Source: Rutpela maculata
Taxonomy: Eukaryota; Arthropoda; Insecta; Coleoptera; Cerambycidae
DNA length: 64,000 nt
Direction of reading: 5' to 3'
Assembly (NCBI GenBank): GCA_936432065.2
Contig: OW386287.2
Location: forward strand, 90,811,688-90,875,687
Of the stretch, positions 31,101-45,000 are shown one piece after another. The notes beneath the pieces were generated by a model that ran no database searches, had not been told where the DNA came from, and saw nothing but the letters and a program-made list of their open reading frames with translations. Each line of letters begins with the position of its first letter. Positions within the stretch are counted from its first letter, which is position 1. The position numbers and the translations under genes were made by a program.

Positions 31101-32375
31101 CTGAAATCATTCCCTTGACCGTTTTCTAGAAAATTCATTTTAAATAATTTTTTTTGAAAACTGATTTTTTGCATTGATAAAAACAAGAATCTACTACATT
31201 TTTAAAGTCTCTGAATACCCGGACATATTTCCAACAACCTATTAGTTAAGTATCAGTTATCTTCTTCAATCCCTGATTCTTACGTTTACAAAATAGACAA
31301 AAACAATATCTATTTTCATCGTGCATTTTTGCATGATCTTTGATTTTAATCATGATCACAGAAAATTTTCACTCTTGGATTGTTTGCCTAGTGTAGTCTA
31401 AAGAGTAACTGACCGAGCGACGCCAATATTCTTTGGCAGTGATGACGGTTCCGGATGTCTAGGGCCGAGCACGACTAATGCTTTACCCTAGTACATCGCT
31501 GTAGACCTGGACCGGCCTCATGTAGGGTGGGCGAGCTTACTTTACATCAACCCCACTCACAAATGTGAGCGGTGTGGATGATTTCGACCTACCTCCCCGG
31601 GCTCTGACTTGTTGGACCTGGCTCTCTAAGGCCTTTATCTTCTGGCACTCTTCTGTCTTGATGATCTTTCTTCGCCAGCTTGTCACCCCCGGGGGTAGTC
31701 ATCTGTCTGTACGGAAACTTTGAGGTATTTTTGGTTGGGATTGACTCTCGGTACGCAGGATGTCAAAGCCATCCGGATCATCGGTTAGGTAGGGGCGGTG
31801 TTTCGTCCGGTATCCGCAAGGTAGTGGGTGGGTAGTTGGGTGATCGTCATGTCTCTTCTGTGGGTTGTCTTCATCGGCGGTGGTATGGTTCTCATTCTCA
31901 CCCCTAATCTGACTCAGCGAAATGATCGTTACGAACTATATGTGTGAACAGCACGTGTTTACTCCCTCTACGTAATCCTTCGAGAATGGAAAGTCTACTC
32001 AGACGGCCACTAGAGGTACTCGGATTTCCCTAGCAAATCTGGTTACGCAAATAGTAATGTTATTCATTAGTTACGGATATATTGGTAGACAAAAATTGGC
32101 GTCATTCAAAATAACGTAGGAATAGATCTAATGATTTTGTCTGAATTAACTACTTGGAAAGTTTATATAACCCAATTATTATCAAAACGTCTGGGGCTGT
32201 CGAGCATGAAGGTTTCTTGTATGTTATTTCTCCAAACTAGCCTTAAGTTTAAATTTGTATTGGAATGTTTAATTTTACTTTCTTTATTGACATTCCAGCA
32301 AGCTTACCAATGCAAAAAATTAGTAAAAATGAATTTTCTAGAAAACGGCCAAGGGAATGATTTCAGGGTTTATGG
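31101..32375. repeat. Inverted repeat pair flanking a GC-rich island
   Basis: CTGAAATCATTCCCTTG and CCGTTTTCTAGAAAATTCAT at 31101-31145 recur reverse-complemented at about 32325-32375, followed in both by a TTTTTTGCATTG block. Arms are about 70 bases. The enclosed kilobase is dominated by the GC-rich segment. This could be an element end pair carrying foreign sequence. Confidence 0.5.
31390..32040 (-). pseudogene. GC-rich island, probable retroelement ORF debris
   Basis: Markedly richer in G+C than anything near it. On the minus strand one frame is open for about 115 codons (about 31938-31589; includes QKRHDDHPTTHPLPCGYRT). An overlapping frame reads TEECQKIKALESQVQQVRAR, which looks like a coiled coil. 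The codon-like composition and switching frames suggest decayed coding DNA, perhaps a LINE ORF1 or gag. I cannot name the family. Confidence 0.35.
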
Positions 32376-32744
32376 GAATTATTTCAGGACAGAGAGCTAC
32401 CATTTCCCGTAGGAATTGAGAGAGTGCATGCATATTTCATTTAAAGGTGGTTCTAGTCTACTGTACATACGTACGCTCGAATAATAAAGATGTTTATTAA
32501 GAGTGCAGAAAAGTGCATTACAAAGGAATTATTTTTCCAAGTATCTTATGATACAAAGTAACTTAATGCCAAATCTAAGATGAACAGAAGGGTAGCAATA
32601 TTATATTACTTCTCAAGTTTAAAACCATTTATAATAATAGTAAATAAATAACTATTCATGTTATGTAAACTTGTACAATACAATAAAACACAATGTAATA
32701 AAAATTATTTAAGACATAATATTAACATGATTAACAGTATTAAC
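32376..32744. other. Intergenic, nothing recognised
   Basis: AT-rich; no frame or repeat ends seen. Confidence 0.35.
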
Positions 32745-33065
32745 CAGGGACCGAAACCGAACCGTAACCGAAAACCCGATAGGCGCTGCTTTGAAAACAG
32801 AAAAACCAAATTAACGCTGAAAACCGAAACTGAAAATGGTAACTGTAACCGAAACCGAGCCGAAAAATATTTCGTTTTCGGTCCCTGCAAGAATTAATTA
32901 ACCGAAAACCGCACCGTAATTACGAATTTTTCCTAACCGTAACCGAAACCGAAAACAGGAATGTGAGATTCTGGAAAACTGAAACCGTAACCGAAAACTG
33001 AATTGATGCTGCTTTGAAAACCGAAACCGAAAATGGTGTACGTCAGCTAATCATAACCGAACCAA
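32745..33065. repeat. hAT-like MITE and AACCGAAACCG-rich repeat
   Basis: CAGGGACCGAAACCG at 32745 and TTTTCGGTCCCTG ending at 32887 form terminal inverted repeats. The interior and the flank to 33065 are dominated by ACCGAAACCG-type simple repeats. CAGGGACCGAAA ends are common on insect hAT MITEs, but the 8-bp flanks do not match, so rearrangement is likely. Frames on both strands here are repeat artefacts. Confidence 0.55.
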
Positions 33066-34039
33066 AATATGGTATTAACACGCAATTTGGTAAGAGATGA
33101 AAAGTTCCTAATTCAATAAAAAAATAATAATGTTGTGTTTCAACCCTCTAGAGACATAGAAAAATCTAGAACATTACAGACATCCTGTGGAACCTTGTAG
33201 AATGTGCTGGAATGTAGTAGAAAGATTCAGAACTAATAACCAAGACTATAAAAAAAGAGTGAGTGGTTGTGCAGTTTAGTTCAGTATACAGTGTCAGAAA
33301 ATGTTTCATTTGGGTCGGCAATGAGAGCAAGCGAGAACGAAGCAACTAGGCTACAACACATCCTACTCGTGCCACCTGCTTTCCCTACCACATGTACGTG
33401 GGCAGCTCTGACTGCGGGAAATGTAAAACATTATTTTACTCGTTTTGAAAGTATAACGAGTTAAATAATTTCAGTTATTAAAGCACGTAATAATATTACC
33501 TATACTGAACAGAGCCAACTACAATAAATGGTACTGCAATTTTTAATAGCAATGATGTACGTGTTTTCCTGATTGCGCGTCATTATTTGCTTCCTCTAAT
33601 AGAGCACTGGTACACGCCTTTATTGTAGGCGGTCTGTCAAGCCGTTGAAACTATGCCTGCCACCCAAATCCAAAATCTTCCGATACTGTAGACAGTCATT
33701 GGAGAAACATTAAGAAGTAAACAAAGTGATCAAAAGTGACTGAATTAATGAGACTTACAGTACTTAGTGTAATATTAGTAAAGTAAATTATTGGTTGTAA
33801 TTAGTAGGTTAATAAATTAGTGTTACCCTGGTGTTATAATTTCTGAATCCACGATACAGGGTATTTACAAAAAGGGTGTAAACACAATAATAATGAGTAG
33901 ATCTGACTTCATGTGGTTGGCATTTATGTGGATGGCCAGCTGATCACCAGTTTGGTGCTCTAGTGGGTTGAGGACAGCAGAGAAAATTATCAGCAGATAC
34001 TGATAAACCGGATTAACTGAAACGTTTAGCAGCTATCTC
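33066..34039. other. Intergenic, nothing firm
   Basis: Mixed composition; the short frame at 33267-33464 has no family I know. Part may be 3' UTR of the minus-strand LINE fragment next door. Confidence 0.35.
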
Positions 34040-35168
34040 CTTTCTTTTCCAAACCCCAGTAATTTCCCTATGTCTTCAGGCGTTAGTTCCACCTTTCTAA
34101 GTACTTTAGCCTAGTGCGGACTAGCATCTTGCATTCGCAAAGAATATGTTCTGCAGTTTCTATTTCAGAAGCGCAGTATCTGCACATATCGTTGTCTGCC
34201 TTGCCCATGTTCTTAAGATGGTATCTTAAGGGGCAAAGGCCTGTTGAAAGCCTTGAGTCGGACTTTTTGAGTTCGAGAAGCCTTGTGGCATTCTTTGACG
34301 AATAAGTGATGAACTTTTTCGCTTGTCTTTGGCCCGGAATATTCCTCCAGTAGGACTCTTTCTGTTCCTTTCCCCATTTTAGGACCTGCTCCGTTATGTG
34401 TCCCTTAGATAAGCCACAAAAAATGGGGCTTCAGCTAATTCGTTTCCTTCTATTCCCTCATGCCCTGGCACCCACATCAAGGTAACCTTATTGTTTTTTG
34501 CCAGTTTTAGACCCAAAGGTGTAGAACCTGAAAGCTTTTAGCACTGCCTGGCTGTTCGAGATTATATAGATCTTTGCCCTTCGAATGCCTTTATTTATGC
34601 ATTCCTAGGCACTTAGGTCTATAGCATAGATTTCTGCTTGGAAGATGGTTGGGGTTTTGCCTAGGGCTCTGTGGTTAGGCCCCACTACGTCGCACCTTCA
34701 GCCATCTTCGATCCATCTGTGTACCTTCTTCAACTGCAGGACTTCGACTTTACTCGTCTGGCGACTGTCGATTAGCACATCAAACAGGCAGTCAAAGTGT
34801 CGCTTAATTAGCATAGAGTCAGTGGGTTTGGCCACGGATTCCAGTTTAATTGTTTCTAGAATCCTTAGGAGACCAACCAGGTCTCCTGGTTTGAAAGAGA
34901 GTACCTACTGCAGCCTTGAGGCACTAAGTGCTGCCTCCTACCTTACATACAGATGTAGAGGAAGCAGGTCTAGCATTGCCTCCATAGCTGCTGTGGGACA
35001 AGAGCACATTGCTTCTGTAATCTCTAAGCAGGCAAGGCGTTGCAACTTCTGCAACTTTCCTTGTGTTAATTTTTCTTCAGTTTTTGGCCACCACACACAT
35101 GATGCATATGTGACCATGGGTCTCACAACCAATAGGTAGGACCAGTACATCTTCGGTTTTAGACCCAC
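34040..35168 (-). pseudogene. LINE ORF2 3' fragment with RNase H domain
   Basis: On the minus strand, 35168-34938 reads RPMVTYASCVWWPKTEEKL then KLQRLACLEITEAMCSCPTA, the post-RT region of R1/Jockey-group LINEs. Next come RNase H motifs YTDGSKMAEGAT (near 34720) and VTLMWVPGHEGIEGNELAE (near 34480). Last is a C-terminal zinc motif with GLCPLRYHLKNMGKADNDMC, RYC and ETAEHILCEC (near 34150). Stops and frameshifts interrupt it. The plus-strand frames at 34114 and 34645 are shadows. RNase H-bearing LINEs differ from the two other LINEs in the window. Confidence 0.85.
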
Positions 35169-35835
35169 AAAATCTTTTTAATTCAATAAGAATTTAACTA
35201 CTAGTGTTTTCAAAACCAAACTAAGTCATTATTGAATTTTTCTCAATTTTGAAATTTACACACCAGGTATTAACTTATAACCGTAACGACTCCTTTCTCT
35301 CTCTTACCAATTAAAATTATTCATTGCACATGTGCAAGAGTTATAATTTAAATTAGATGGCTCTACTATGGTGATTATTATACTATTAAATTTAGTTAAT
35401 AACTGATGTTATCAAAGTAACCATTCAAAATAGTGGGCAAAAAATTAACTAGCTTAAACGATTTTTAGACAACTAACATCTACATTTCTGAACGCCAAAT
35501 GTACTAGTTTTAGTTAAAACAAAAACAGAATCCAGATACTTGTGTCCGTGCTCAGAAATTCTTCATTTACACCTATAATACCACTTTGCCATGGACACAT
35601 TGTATATTTATTTTACATTTTACATATTAATAGTATTGTCTTAAAAAATTTGAATAAATTAAATTTTAAACCAACAACTGCAGCACTATATATTTTTATT
35701 TGAACGAAACATATAAATAAAAAATTTTAAACCTACAGGTTAAAAACAAATACAATATTTTAAAAGCAAACATATATTTATGAGTATTAAAAGATTGATA
35801 AACAAATAATCTATCAATTATTTATAAATAATAAT
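35169..35835 (-). other. nesd: nesd 3' untranslated region and flank
   Basis: AT-rich sequence downstream of the nesd stop. On the minus strand AATAAA occurs at about 35693-35698, a plausible poly(A) signal about 140 bases after the stop. Beyond it nothing is recognised up to the LINE fragment. Confidence 0.4.
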
Positions 35836-36025
35836 CTATTCTGATTTTGCTATAATGGTATTATTAACATCCATTTCCTCATCTGATGATTCGATACGGG
35901 TTGGATCAAAATCTGGATTCGAAAACAGATCATCTACAGGTTTTATTTTGCCTCTTTTATTTATGATTACATCACCCTTAGAATTATTGGCACCACTAAC
36001 AAATTCCGTTGTCACTTCGGGAACA
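35836..36025 (-). CDS. nesd: nesd exon 3: acidic C-terminal tail
   Basis: Acceptor TTTATTTTAG before T at 36025, which completes an Ile codon begun by exon 2. Reads VPEVTTEFVSGANNSKGD and on to SNPDFDPTRIESSDEEMD, stop TAG at 35838-35836. The ATG upstream of the acceptor is intronic. The SSDEE stretch could be a casein kinase 2 site; that is inference. Confidence 0.85.
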
Positions 36026-39000
36026 CTAAAATAAATCATTTTTGAATTAATAAATTGAAATAAATCAATGAGTCAAATATTATTTTCCAGAACACAAATT
36101 ATTGTTGATGAAGTTTAAGAAAATAAATAATAATATAAAAATTGTAGAAGACAAATGTAGATGTAATGAAAGGACTCAGGATTATTCTTTGACTTCACGA
36201 GTGTTTGACTCGCTCAATCTGTCTTTTGTTGAAGAAAAATTATTTAAGGTAGGCATCCGAGGATTTTTTCACAGTGGCCTATGTCATATATTCATCGGAC
36301 AGAAGAAAACCATTACCTGCCAAAACTCAGATGATTTTTAACAACATGACAGTCTGCCATAAGCAATTATTTAATAAAACTCACAATAAATGCACTAAGG
36401 CCAACTTCATCCAAACTGTAAAATCAGTTTTCCTGCAAATATATTTCAAGCAATGGATTTATTATGATATTAGAATTAGCAAAATCATAAATGAAGCCTA
36501 TTGTTGTTGCAATTTATATTAATTATTAATTGTTACAATTTTTTTAACAAAAATTTGTTTTTGTTAATCTTCAAATGAAAAACTAAAAGAATATTTTTTT
36601 ATTTGATTATTTTTCATATCCATTCATATTTTTTTTTTATCGATGAACAAACTAAAAATGAAGTGATTTTTTGTTGGAATCAGGGATGTGGTCTATCGAG
36701 TTATGCAATTTGCAGGGCATTTTAGATTTTACCAACAATTTTTCATCTAGTATCGGCCCCCGAACATTGCCATAACCATGTGTATTTTTTAACTCATTCA
36801 AAAAATCCAATAAGCACTAGATGAATAAACATATTTTAAAGGTATGATTTTCCTTTGCTTATTGTTTTTATCAGTTATATTTTTAGATGGGAATACAAAA
36901 CTTTTTATTTATTTCAACTTTTAAAGACATTTTTATTGTAAATTTTTTTTATGGATTCTGTAGTAAAATTAATTGAAACTTAATGAAATCGACTTAAAAA
37001 TCAATTACCAAATCAAGAAACTGTCATAAACTTTTAGTATGTAGTTGAAATAATTATATTTTAATGGCTCTCAGAAATAATGTGCAGTCTCCAGTTATTT
37101 TGTTGAGTGTATGTTTTATCTCATGTTTTATCTATATCATTTGAATTTATATAAAAAAAAATTACATATTTTCATTTCGAAGTCCATAAAAAACTGGTTA
37201 ATATCATCAGGATTTTTTCAATGTCTTTTTTTCGAGCCAACCCTGAAAACAGTACACCTTCAAAATGTTATAGCTAAAAATACTTACATATTCAATGTAT
37301 CAAAATTTCCAATTTTTCTAGCATCAACATTTAAATTATCTTCCGTCTCTACAACAATTCCATATTCTCGACAGTCATGGATGGTGGACTTTTGTACACT
37401 TACATGACACTTATCATAAATTTTTATACCAAAATTAACATCATGAATTTCACAGTTTTGCAAAGAAATCGTTGCCCCGGTATTTCCAACAATTGAGGTG
37501 CAAAATCCCGTAATTTCACAATCTTCTATCTCCACTTGTGCTCCGGCTAATACTATTATTCCTTGATGCGTGGAAGACGCTCCATCACCTAATATTTTGC
37601 AGTTTTTTAAAAGACCTTTGCCACTGCGTACCAATATTGCGCATTGGGCATGTCTGGCATCAATTGTTATATTTTCAATTAATACTGTGTCACCAGTAAA
37701 GTCTAGCATTACGTCCTCAATTTTAGAACTTAAAATAATGTTTTCTCTTAAACCAATTCCTTTGACGACACCACCTTTTTCTAAAGCTCCTGTGGTGCGA
37801 ATTATATGTGGAGATTCATTCAAAATGAACACATCTTTCGAATTTGATGTTTCTAGTTTTGATGCCAAATTAGTAGCAAACATTAGCGATTCTGATGGAT
37901 AATATATTTTAACTTGTTCTAGAAATCTTGTATAATCATCCACTGTTCCTTTATCAAATATTAACCAGACCTGCTGTTCTTTATCATTTCTTGTCGAAAT
38001 TAGTTCGGTTTGCTTTTTGATAACAACATTTCTTAAGAAGGGATTTTCAATTATATCAATTTCACTTTTTATCTCCATTAACCTTACATACATTTCCATA
38101 AGTGACTCAACTTTTTTGTTATTAGTATTACCTAAAATATCGATAATCACAATTATTTATTTACACAAACAGTATTATTGTAGCTGTAAGTACATATATT
38201 ACAATAGGAGTCTGAATTTAAGATGCCAGCGCCAAAGTAGAGAACTCGTGAACTAATTATAGGCTTTTTGTTTGTTTATATGGCGAATACTTATATTGAT
38301 TTTGTTCTGTTTATTGTTGTTTTTGGCGTTAAAAATAATAACATTAATAATATATGACCTAAAGGTTTGCAAGATTTTGTTGTAAGTGATTTGCAAGATG
38401 TTAATGGCATTATTCAGCAAACTTCATATTTTTTTAGGTTATCTAGTTTTTTCCCTTGAAAAGTACAGTTTTTCGACATAAACGGTGTCTGGCTAGTTAA
38501 ATATTAATAAACCTAAATATTTCTCTAAATTTATATACAGTTGGAGTACTGCTTGATCAGCCAGAGAGAGCACACCTACTGATAAATAGTTTAATTAATT
38601 GTTAGAAGTAAAATATAAAAGTGATATGTCTTCCGAAAGTGATGGAAATGATGAAATGGAAGTTACAGAATCATCAGGAACCTGGATAAAGGCCAAGGAA
38701 AAAAACTACAAAAGGAAAAGACAGAAGACAAAAGATTTAAACCAGGAACAAATAAATAACATAATTTTAGGACCCACAGCTAGTCAACACACAAAAAGCC
38801 CAGTGATAAACACGACACAAAAAACTGTACCAGATAAAAACACAAAGATAAACAGAAATCCCAATATACACTACTCACCAATAATGAGGGACATCCAATT
38901 TAAAAAATATCAACATTTATTCCACATTACAGCTGATAAAAACTACACTAGAATTAACTTTACAGATTTATGGGCAAGACTTTATCCCAACGCCAAAGAT

Positions 39001-42000
39001 ACAATTCTTTCAACAAAAAATGGCCTGTTACTAAAAACTGACACGGATAGAAATTCTATCACAACAACATTAGAGAAAATGATAGAGAGAGGACTCATTC
39101 TACAATTCAAAGAACCCAACCCCAACACCACTCAACCTTCGACAACACACAATCTTACAAGTTATTCGGTTGTGATTGCATCAGTCGAACACGAAATAGA
39201 GGAAAAAACTATTAGTGAATTTCTAAACAAATCCAATCTCGAACACAGATATTGCAAACGAATCATCTCTAAAGCTACAAACAATCCCACCACATTAATT
39301 AGAATTATTACCAGTTCACAAAGCACATCTGAAACTCTCCTATCCAAAGGATTGTATTTTAAATACCGTCACTACCCCGTATACCCCAGCAAGCCTCCAG
39401 CTCCGGTACCTAAACCATGTAGCAAATGCCTCTCATTCGACCATACATTTGAAGTTTGCCAGAAACCAACCACATGCATGAAATGTAAAGGAAATCATGC
39501 TACAAATAAATGCTCTTCCCCACTAACTCCAAAATGCCATAGCTGCAACGCAGAGGATCACCAAGCATGGTCATATAAGTGTCCAAACAGACCTCGTAAC
39601 CCCATCCAAGGTATCCCCAATGTACCAATAAAATCATTAAACAAAAAATCCCATGAAGTCTCAACGGAGAACAAAAAATCGAGAATCCACCAGCCTATAA
39701 CTATTCACGACCCAATAATAAATAGCTACGTAAATGAAGTAAACGACCCCAAGATTACCAACAGAGAAGAATTACTCACACAACTCCGCAAGAGATTTGT
39801 CAACAATTTTAAAGTAGATACGGTGGCAGTATTCTCAGGAAATAGGATTTATATACTCATGTTCGATTTAGAACAAGTGGATTCACATCAATCACCAACA
39901 GAGCCCACTACTAGTGAAAACGATGAACAATTTGAACACATCAATGATTAATATACTTTACTCAAATATAAACGGATATCAAGCAAAAAAGGAACTGGTA
40001 TACAACTTTATGGAAAACAACGATATAAACCTCGCGATGTTTGTAGAATCCAAAACAAAATCTGGAAATACGGTGATCTATAAAAATTGGAATATCATCC
40101 AACAAAATGGGGCTCAAATACATAACCATGCGAGAGGTGGAAGCCTAGTAAAAGTTCATCCACAACTGAAAATGGGCAAAGCAAATGCTCCCAGAATCAA
40201 CAACCCCCTCAACGAATGCACCTACTTCACAATACCATACTTAGATGACAAATTGCATATTTTTCTAACATACATCCATCCAAATTCCAGAATTGAAGAA
40301 AACATTTTTACTATGGCCACTTTACACAAATATGCCATCATAGTGGGGGATCTTAATGTCACCACAAAAACAAAAAAGAAACAGATGAACGACTTCTTAA
40401 GGAACACGAACTTTGCGAGATACGATACTCCACCCACATTCCTTATGGACCACAATAACGACTCCACACCAGATGTAATACTCCATACCTTAAATATGAC
40501 AGGAAACATACATAAAGTAGAAAACATAACAGATCTAGCCTCAGACCACCTCGGCTTCAAAATAGATATTGACATGCAGACCCCAGCCATCAGCTCCAAA
40601 ATAGAAAGATACAACTTTAACAAAACAAACATAAGTAAAGTCAACAACATAATGTCAAGACCTGGACACGACTACATAAAAAGAGCTTTATTAAAACAAC
40701 TGGATGACAAAATACACAAACACATAATCAAAATTTATGAATTCTGCTTAAAGTACAGCTTCTTTCCAAAAGAATGGAAGACAGGTATTATTATTACCAT
40801 CCCTAAACCAAACCTGGATCATTCATTAGCCAGCAATCATAGACCCATAACGTTACTACCAGTTCTTGGAAAAAACCTAGAGAAAATCATCAAGAATAGA
40901 CTAGAAAATACAATAGGAAATAAAATACCTGGATACCAATTTGGTTTTAGAGATCACCGATCAACAACACACCCACTAGCTGTATTATCAAATAATGTAG
41001 AAACATCCAGATTAAATGGAAACAACACCGCAGCAATATTCCTGGACATAAACAAAGCTTTTGACAGCGTATGGTTGTTAGGGCTCATATATAAACTGGA
41101 TAGACTCGACTGCCCTAAATATTTAATTCATATAATTATAAACCTGCTTACAGAAAGAACGCTCAAAGTGAAAGTACAACACAAAATGTCAAATGAATTT
41201 TCACCACAGCAAGGAATCCCACAGGGGTCACCTCTTTCGCCAATCCTCTACAATATCTACTGCTCGGATATATACCACGAAGACCCACAACACTTTGCCC
41301 TGGATAAATATATTCTGCAATACGCAGACGACACCACACTAATTGCACATGGAAAGAATATCAGAGCAACAATAGAAAAGTTACAGGAGCTGACGAATTT
41401 AGTGGTGTTGTGGTTTAAAAAATGGAGACTAAAGCCTAATCCTAGAAAATCCCATTTAATAATTTTCTTCCATAACCCTATACCAACTACCCCCACTATT
41501 AACATAGATAATCACACCCTTCACGCCAAGAACAATGTTAAGTACCTAGGAATAACAATCGACAATAAAATTAATTATAACCTGCACACTAAAAACGTTA
41601 AAAAACTAACAATTGCAAGAGCACGACATTTCACAAGCCTCTCTAAAAGTGAAACTGGTATTAATACCAGAACAAAAATACAAATCTACAAGCTGATCTG
41701 CAGACCCATAATAGAATATGGAAGTATCCTTTCTTTAAATATGAAGAACCCTGCGAAGAAAAACCTCAAAGTTGCAGAAACCACAGCTATCAGAAAAATC
41801 ACAAAAATCCGACACCCTAATAACCACCTTCACAATCCGCCAAATGCATTGTTATATCAGCTGACCCAAGTACAACCCATAGAAGAACGACTGTCCAAAC
41901 AAGCGGCCAACTTTAGTCAATCCCAGACAAACAAAGATCTACTTTCCCCTTTCTGCATAAGAAACAGACCAATTAGAAACCGCTACACACACCCGGTACA

Positions 42001-45000
42001 AACGCTGTGGGAAAGGATTGATCAATGAAACTCCCAAATTAAATAATTTTTTTTTTTTTTTTTACGTTTATTTATATGTTAATTGAAACATAACTGTTAA
42101 TAATTATTATATTAATTTTAAGAAACAGGCTGAAGGACCTCGGTCGATGGCCTATTGAGTGTTGGTATGTATTGTATGTGCTTAATACTTAATAAAGAAC
42201 ATTTATTATTATTATTATTATATACAGTTGTAGTTTAAATCACTTTTTTTTTCAGGAAACATGAGTGACATTTAGGTTAAGCATATTGCAATGTATGGAA
42301 CATTTGTGAAGCACTAAAGTAAAAATTCCAAGTGTGTGTATGAAGGGGAATATGTTTTAAATGTGGGACAGATTATTTTGTGTGGTACAACCCATATTCA
42401 ACACAAAACTTCAAAATGTGTATGCTCTATGTTTACAAACAAGTGTCTCAGATTCAAATACCCATGAAATTAGTGGTACATTGAATATAAGTGAAAAGAT
42501 ATATATTAATTCTTTAAGTAAAATAAATAAAACAGTATTTTGTAAAATATGAAATAGAAATATTCGGGGGTAAGACATAATAGTGCATGGTGCAATAGTA
42601 TATATTACTTTTAAATATACTGGAATTACATATATTTACGTATTTCAAAAATTTCACTTACAATATGTGATTGTCGCTAGAACATTATTATTGCTACTCT
42701 GGCCACGGATATTTGCACCAGCTTTTCCCCTCTCAATGCCTGGTTAAAGGTGTCTACATTAAAGAGGGTATGCTTTGAACATTGCAGTGCAACTCAACTT
42801 TCACGAGTTGTCCCTGCAATCTACAAAGGATACCTTTGGCTCCAGCCAATTGTAGCCCCTTTAAACGTTATCATATTTTTAATAACTTAGCATCTCAGTT
42901 TATCATTTACTTATTGTTGATATCATCATACACTAAAGAGACAATGACAGAAGAGCCCATAATTAGTTTGACTATAGACCACCAGGTGGCGTACTCCTTA
43001 TTTTCAGACGCCTATAGTGTAAAACACACAGTACCATAGGTTGTTAATATACAGGGTGTCCCACATAAAACTCCCGACGCCATTTTCTCAATAACCAAAA
43101 GCGATATTTGCATTCTGTAAAAGGTATCTACTAGAATATATAAATGACTTCAGTTTTGAGTAAAAATCGTTATTTTACACACTGAGATATAGATGGCGTT
43201 GCGATGCAAAGACATTTTTCGATCGCAGGAACAATGAAATAAGTTGCATGAGATGGAGAATTATATTCTGAGCAACTTTAATGATGCGAACAATTTTCGA
43301 AAATCACTGGTTCTCGAGATATTTGAACTTCAATATAATTTTAGAATATAAAAATCGTCATAACTTTTTTAAAATACATTTTAGACAATAAGTCCTTTGG
43401 GACATTTTTCATAGTGAATCAGGTTCATTTAGATGGTAATGAAACATTTATTTCAAAACACAAAATAATTTTTTTTTTTTTCAAGTAAAACACTGGGGCT
43501 GTAACTGCTATTTGGAAATTAAAGATTTTGACATTTTTGTTTGTGTATTGTCTAATTTTTGCATCATGTTTATGTTGTACGTTCTACTAAATTTTATACT
43601 ATAAATTGTAGACATATGAAAAAAAAAATGGAATTTTTGTTACTTGAAAAATTACATTGAAGTTCAAATATCTCGAAAACCAGTGATTTTTCGAAAATTG
43701 CTCATATTGAGAAAGTTGCTTAGAATATGATTCTCCATTTCAAGCAACTCATTTCATCGTTCCTGCGATCGAAAAATTTCTTTGCATCGCAACGCCATCT
43801 ATACCTCAATGTGAAAAATAACCAATTTTACTCAAAACTGAAGTCATTTATATATTACAGAATTCAAATATCGCTTTTGGTTATCGAGAAAATGGCGCCG
43901 GGAGTTCTAAATGGGACACCCTGTATATAGAATCAGTCACAAATGGGCTCATTTAGTCTGTTGTGCTTGCTGTACCTATGAAACTATATGGACAGGGTTG
44001 CCGATTTGCCAGTAATTTAGGGCTCTGTCAGTAAAGTTGTCAGTATTAAGATAATGTAGAGTAATTTGTTTTAAATAAATACAATATTATTTAACTAATT
44101 AAAATTCTAAATAAAAATTGTTTATTATCGAACGATTCAAATTCTGTCGATGCTGAAATGTTACCATCCCTATTCAGTTTAAACCAGATAGTTTTTAAAG
44201 TTTCTTTATTGAATGAGATTTTTGCCCATGCAGAATTAAGGTTCTATTTTATTTTCTTATTAAGAGTTTAGAATTTATGTTTTTGTTTAAAAGTTTTAAT
44301 ATACTTAAGTGTTCATAAGTATAAACCTGTATTTTTGTACTCCTATCTTGTCCCCCATATTTTTATGTTTTTTATTTGGCATTTTTGGAAACATTGATAC
44401 GATTAATCAGATCATCAGCTTCCAGTTGTTATCTTTTGTCTCTTTTTAATAGGGTTAAATAAAAAAGAATACGACATGGTAAGGATTGATCAGATTAATC
44501 GTTTTTCGAAAACACTTATTATAAACTGCTTTAATTTTACCTGACACCTAACAAAATTGCCAGTAAATGCCAGTAATTCTAAAAAAAATTCCAGTAAACA
44601 GACGGCGAAGCATTGGCAAAGCTGTATATGGGAGCAGGCGAGCGCTTGACCGCTGGAATGTTTTGACACTGTGTTTTCGTCCGCTCTATTTTCATTATTT
44701 ATTTTGAGGGAGGAGTTGAAAAAAAAATTTAATACTTTGCACATTTACTAACTACAAGGTGTATCTTCGAAATATGAATTAAAAAAAAAATGCTAAATGA
44801 GCCCATTATAAAACAACAGAGACAAAATACAGAACAATAAAACTAAAAACAGTGTAAAATAGAAAATTATAATTATTAAAAACCGCTGCCCAAGGAATCA
44901 CTACTTCCACATTCGAATTTTTTATCCAAGTCACACAACGAAAAAATTTTGTATCTGGAAATAATTGTTTATGGAACTTTAATAATATAATATTTGAAAT

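Larger units (their letters stand above)
38544..42218 (+). mobile_element. Jockey-like LINE with 12-bp target duplication
   Basis: Flanked by TATATACAGTTG at 38532-38543 and 42219-42230. It has a short 5' leader, ORF1, ORF2, a 3' UTR with a T16-17 tract after the stop, AATAAA and a TTATTATTATT tail. Both reading frames are open, and the two duplications are identical, so the insertion is young. It lies antisense to nesd in intron 1. ORF2 is shorter than usual for Jockey-type elements. Confidence 0.9.

Noticed and set aside
34645..35139. 164-codon plus-strand frame
   Set aside because: Antisense reading of the minus-strand LINE RNase H fragment, which has the recognisable motifs.
40222..40650. 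142-codon minus-strand frame
   Set aside because: Shadow of the LINE ORF2 endonuclease on the opposite strand.
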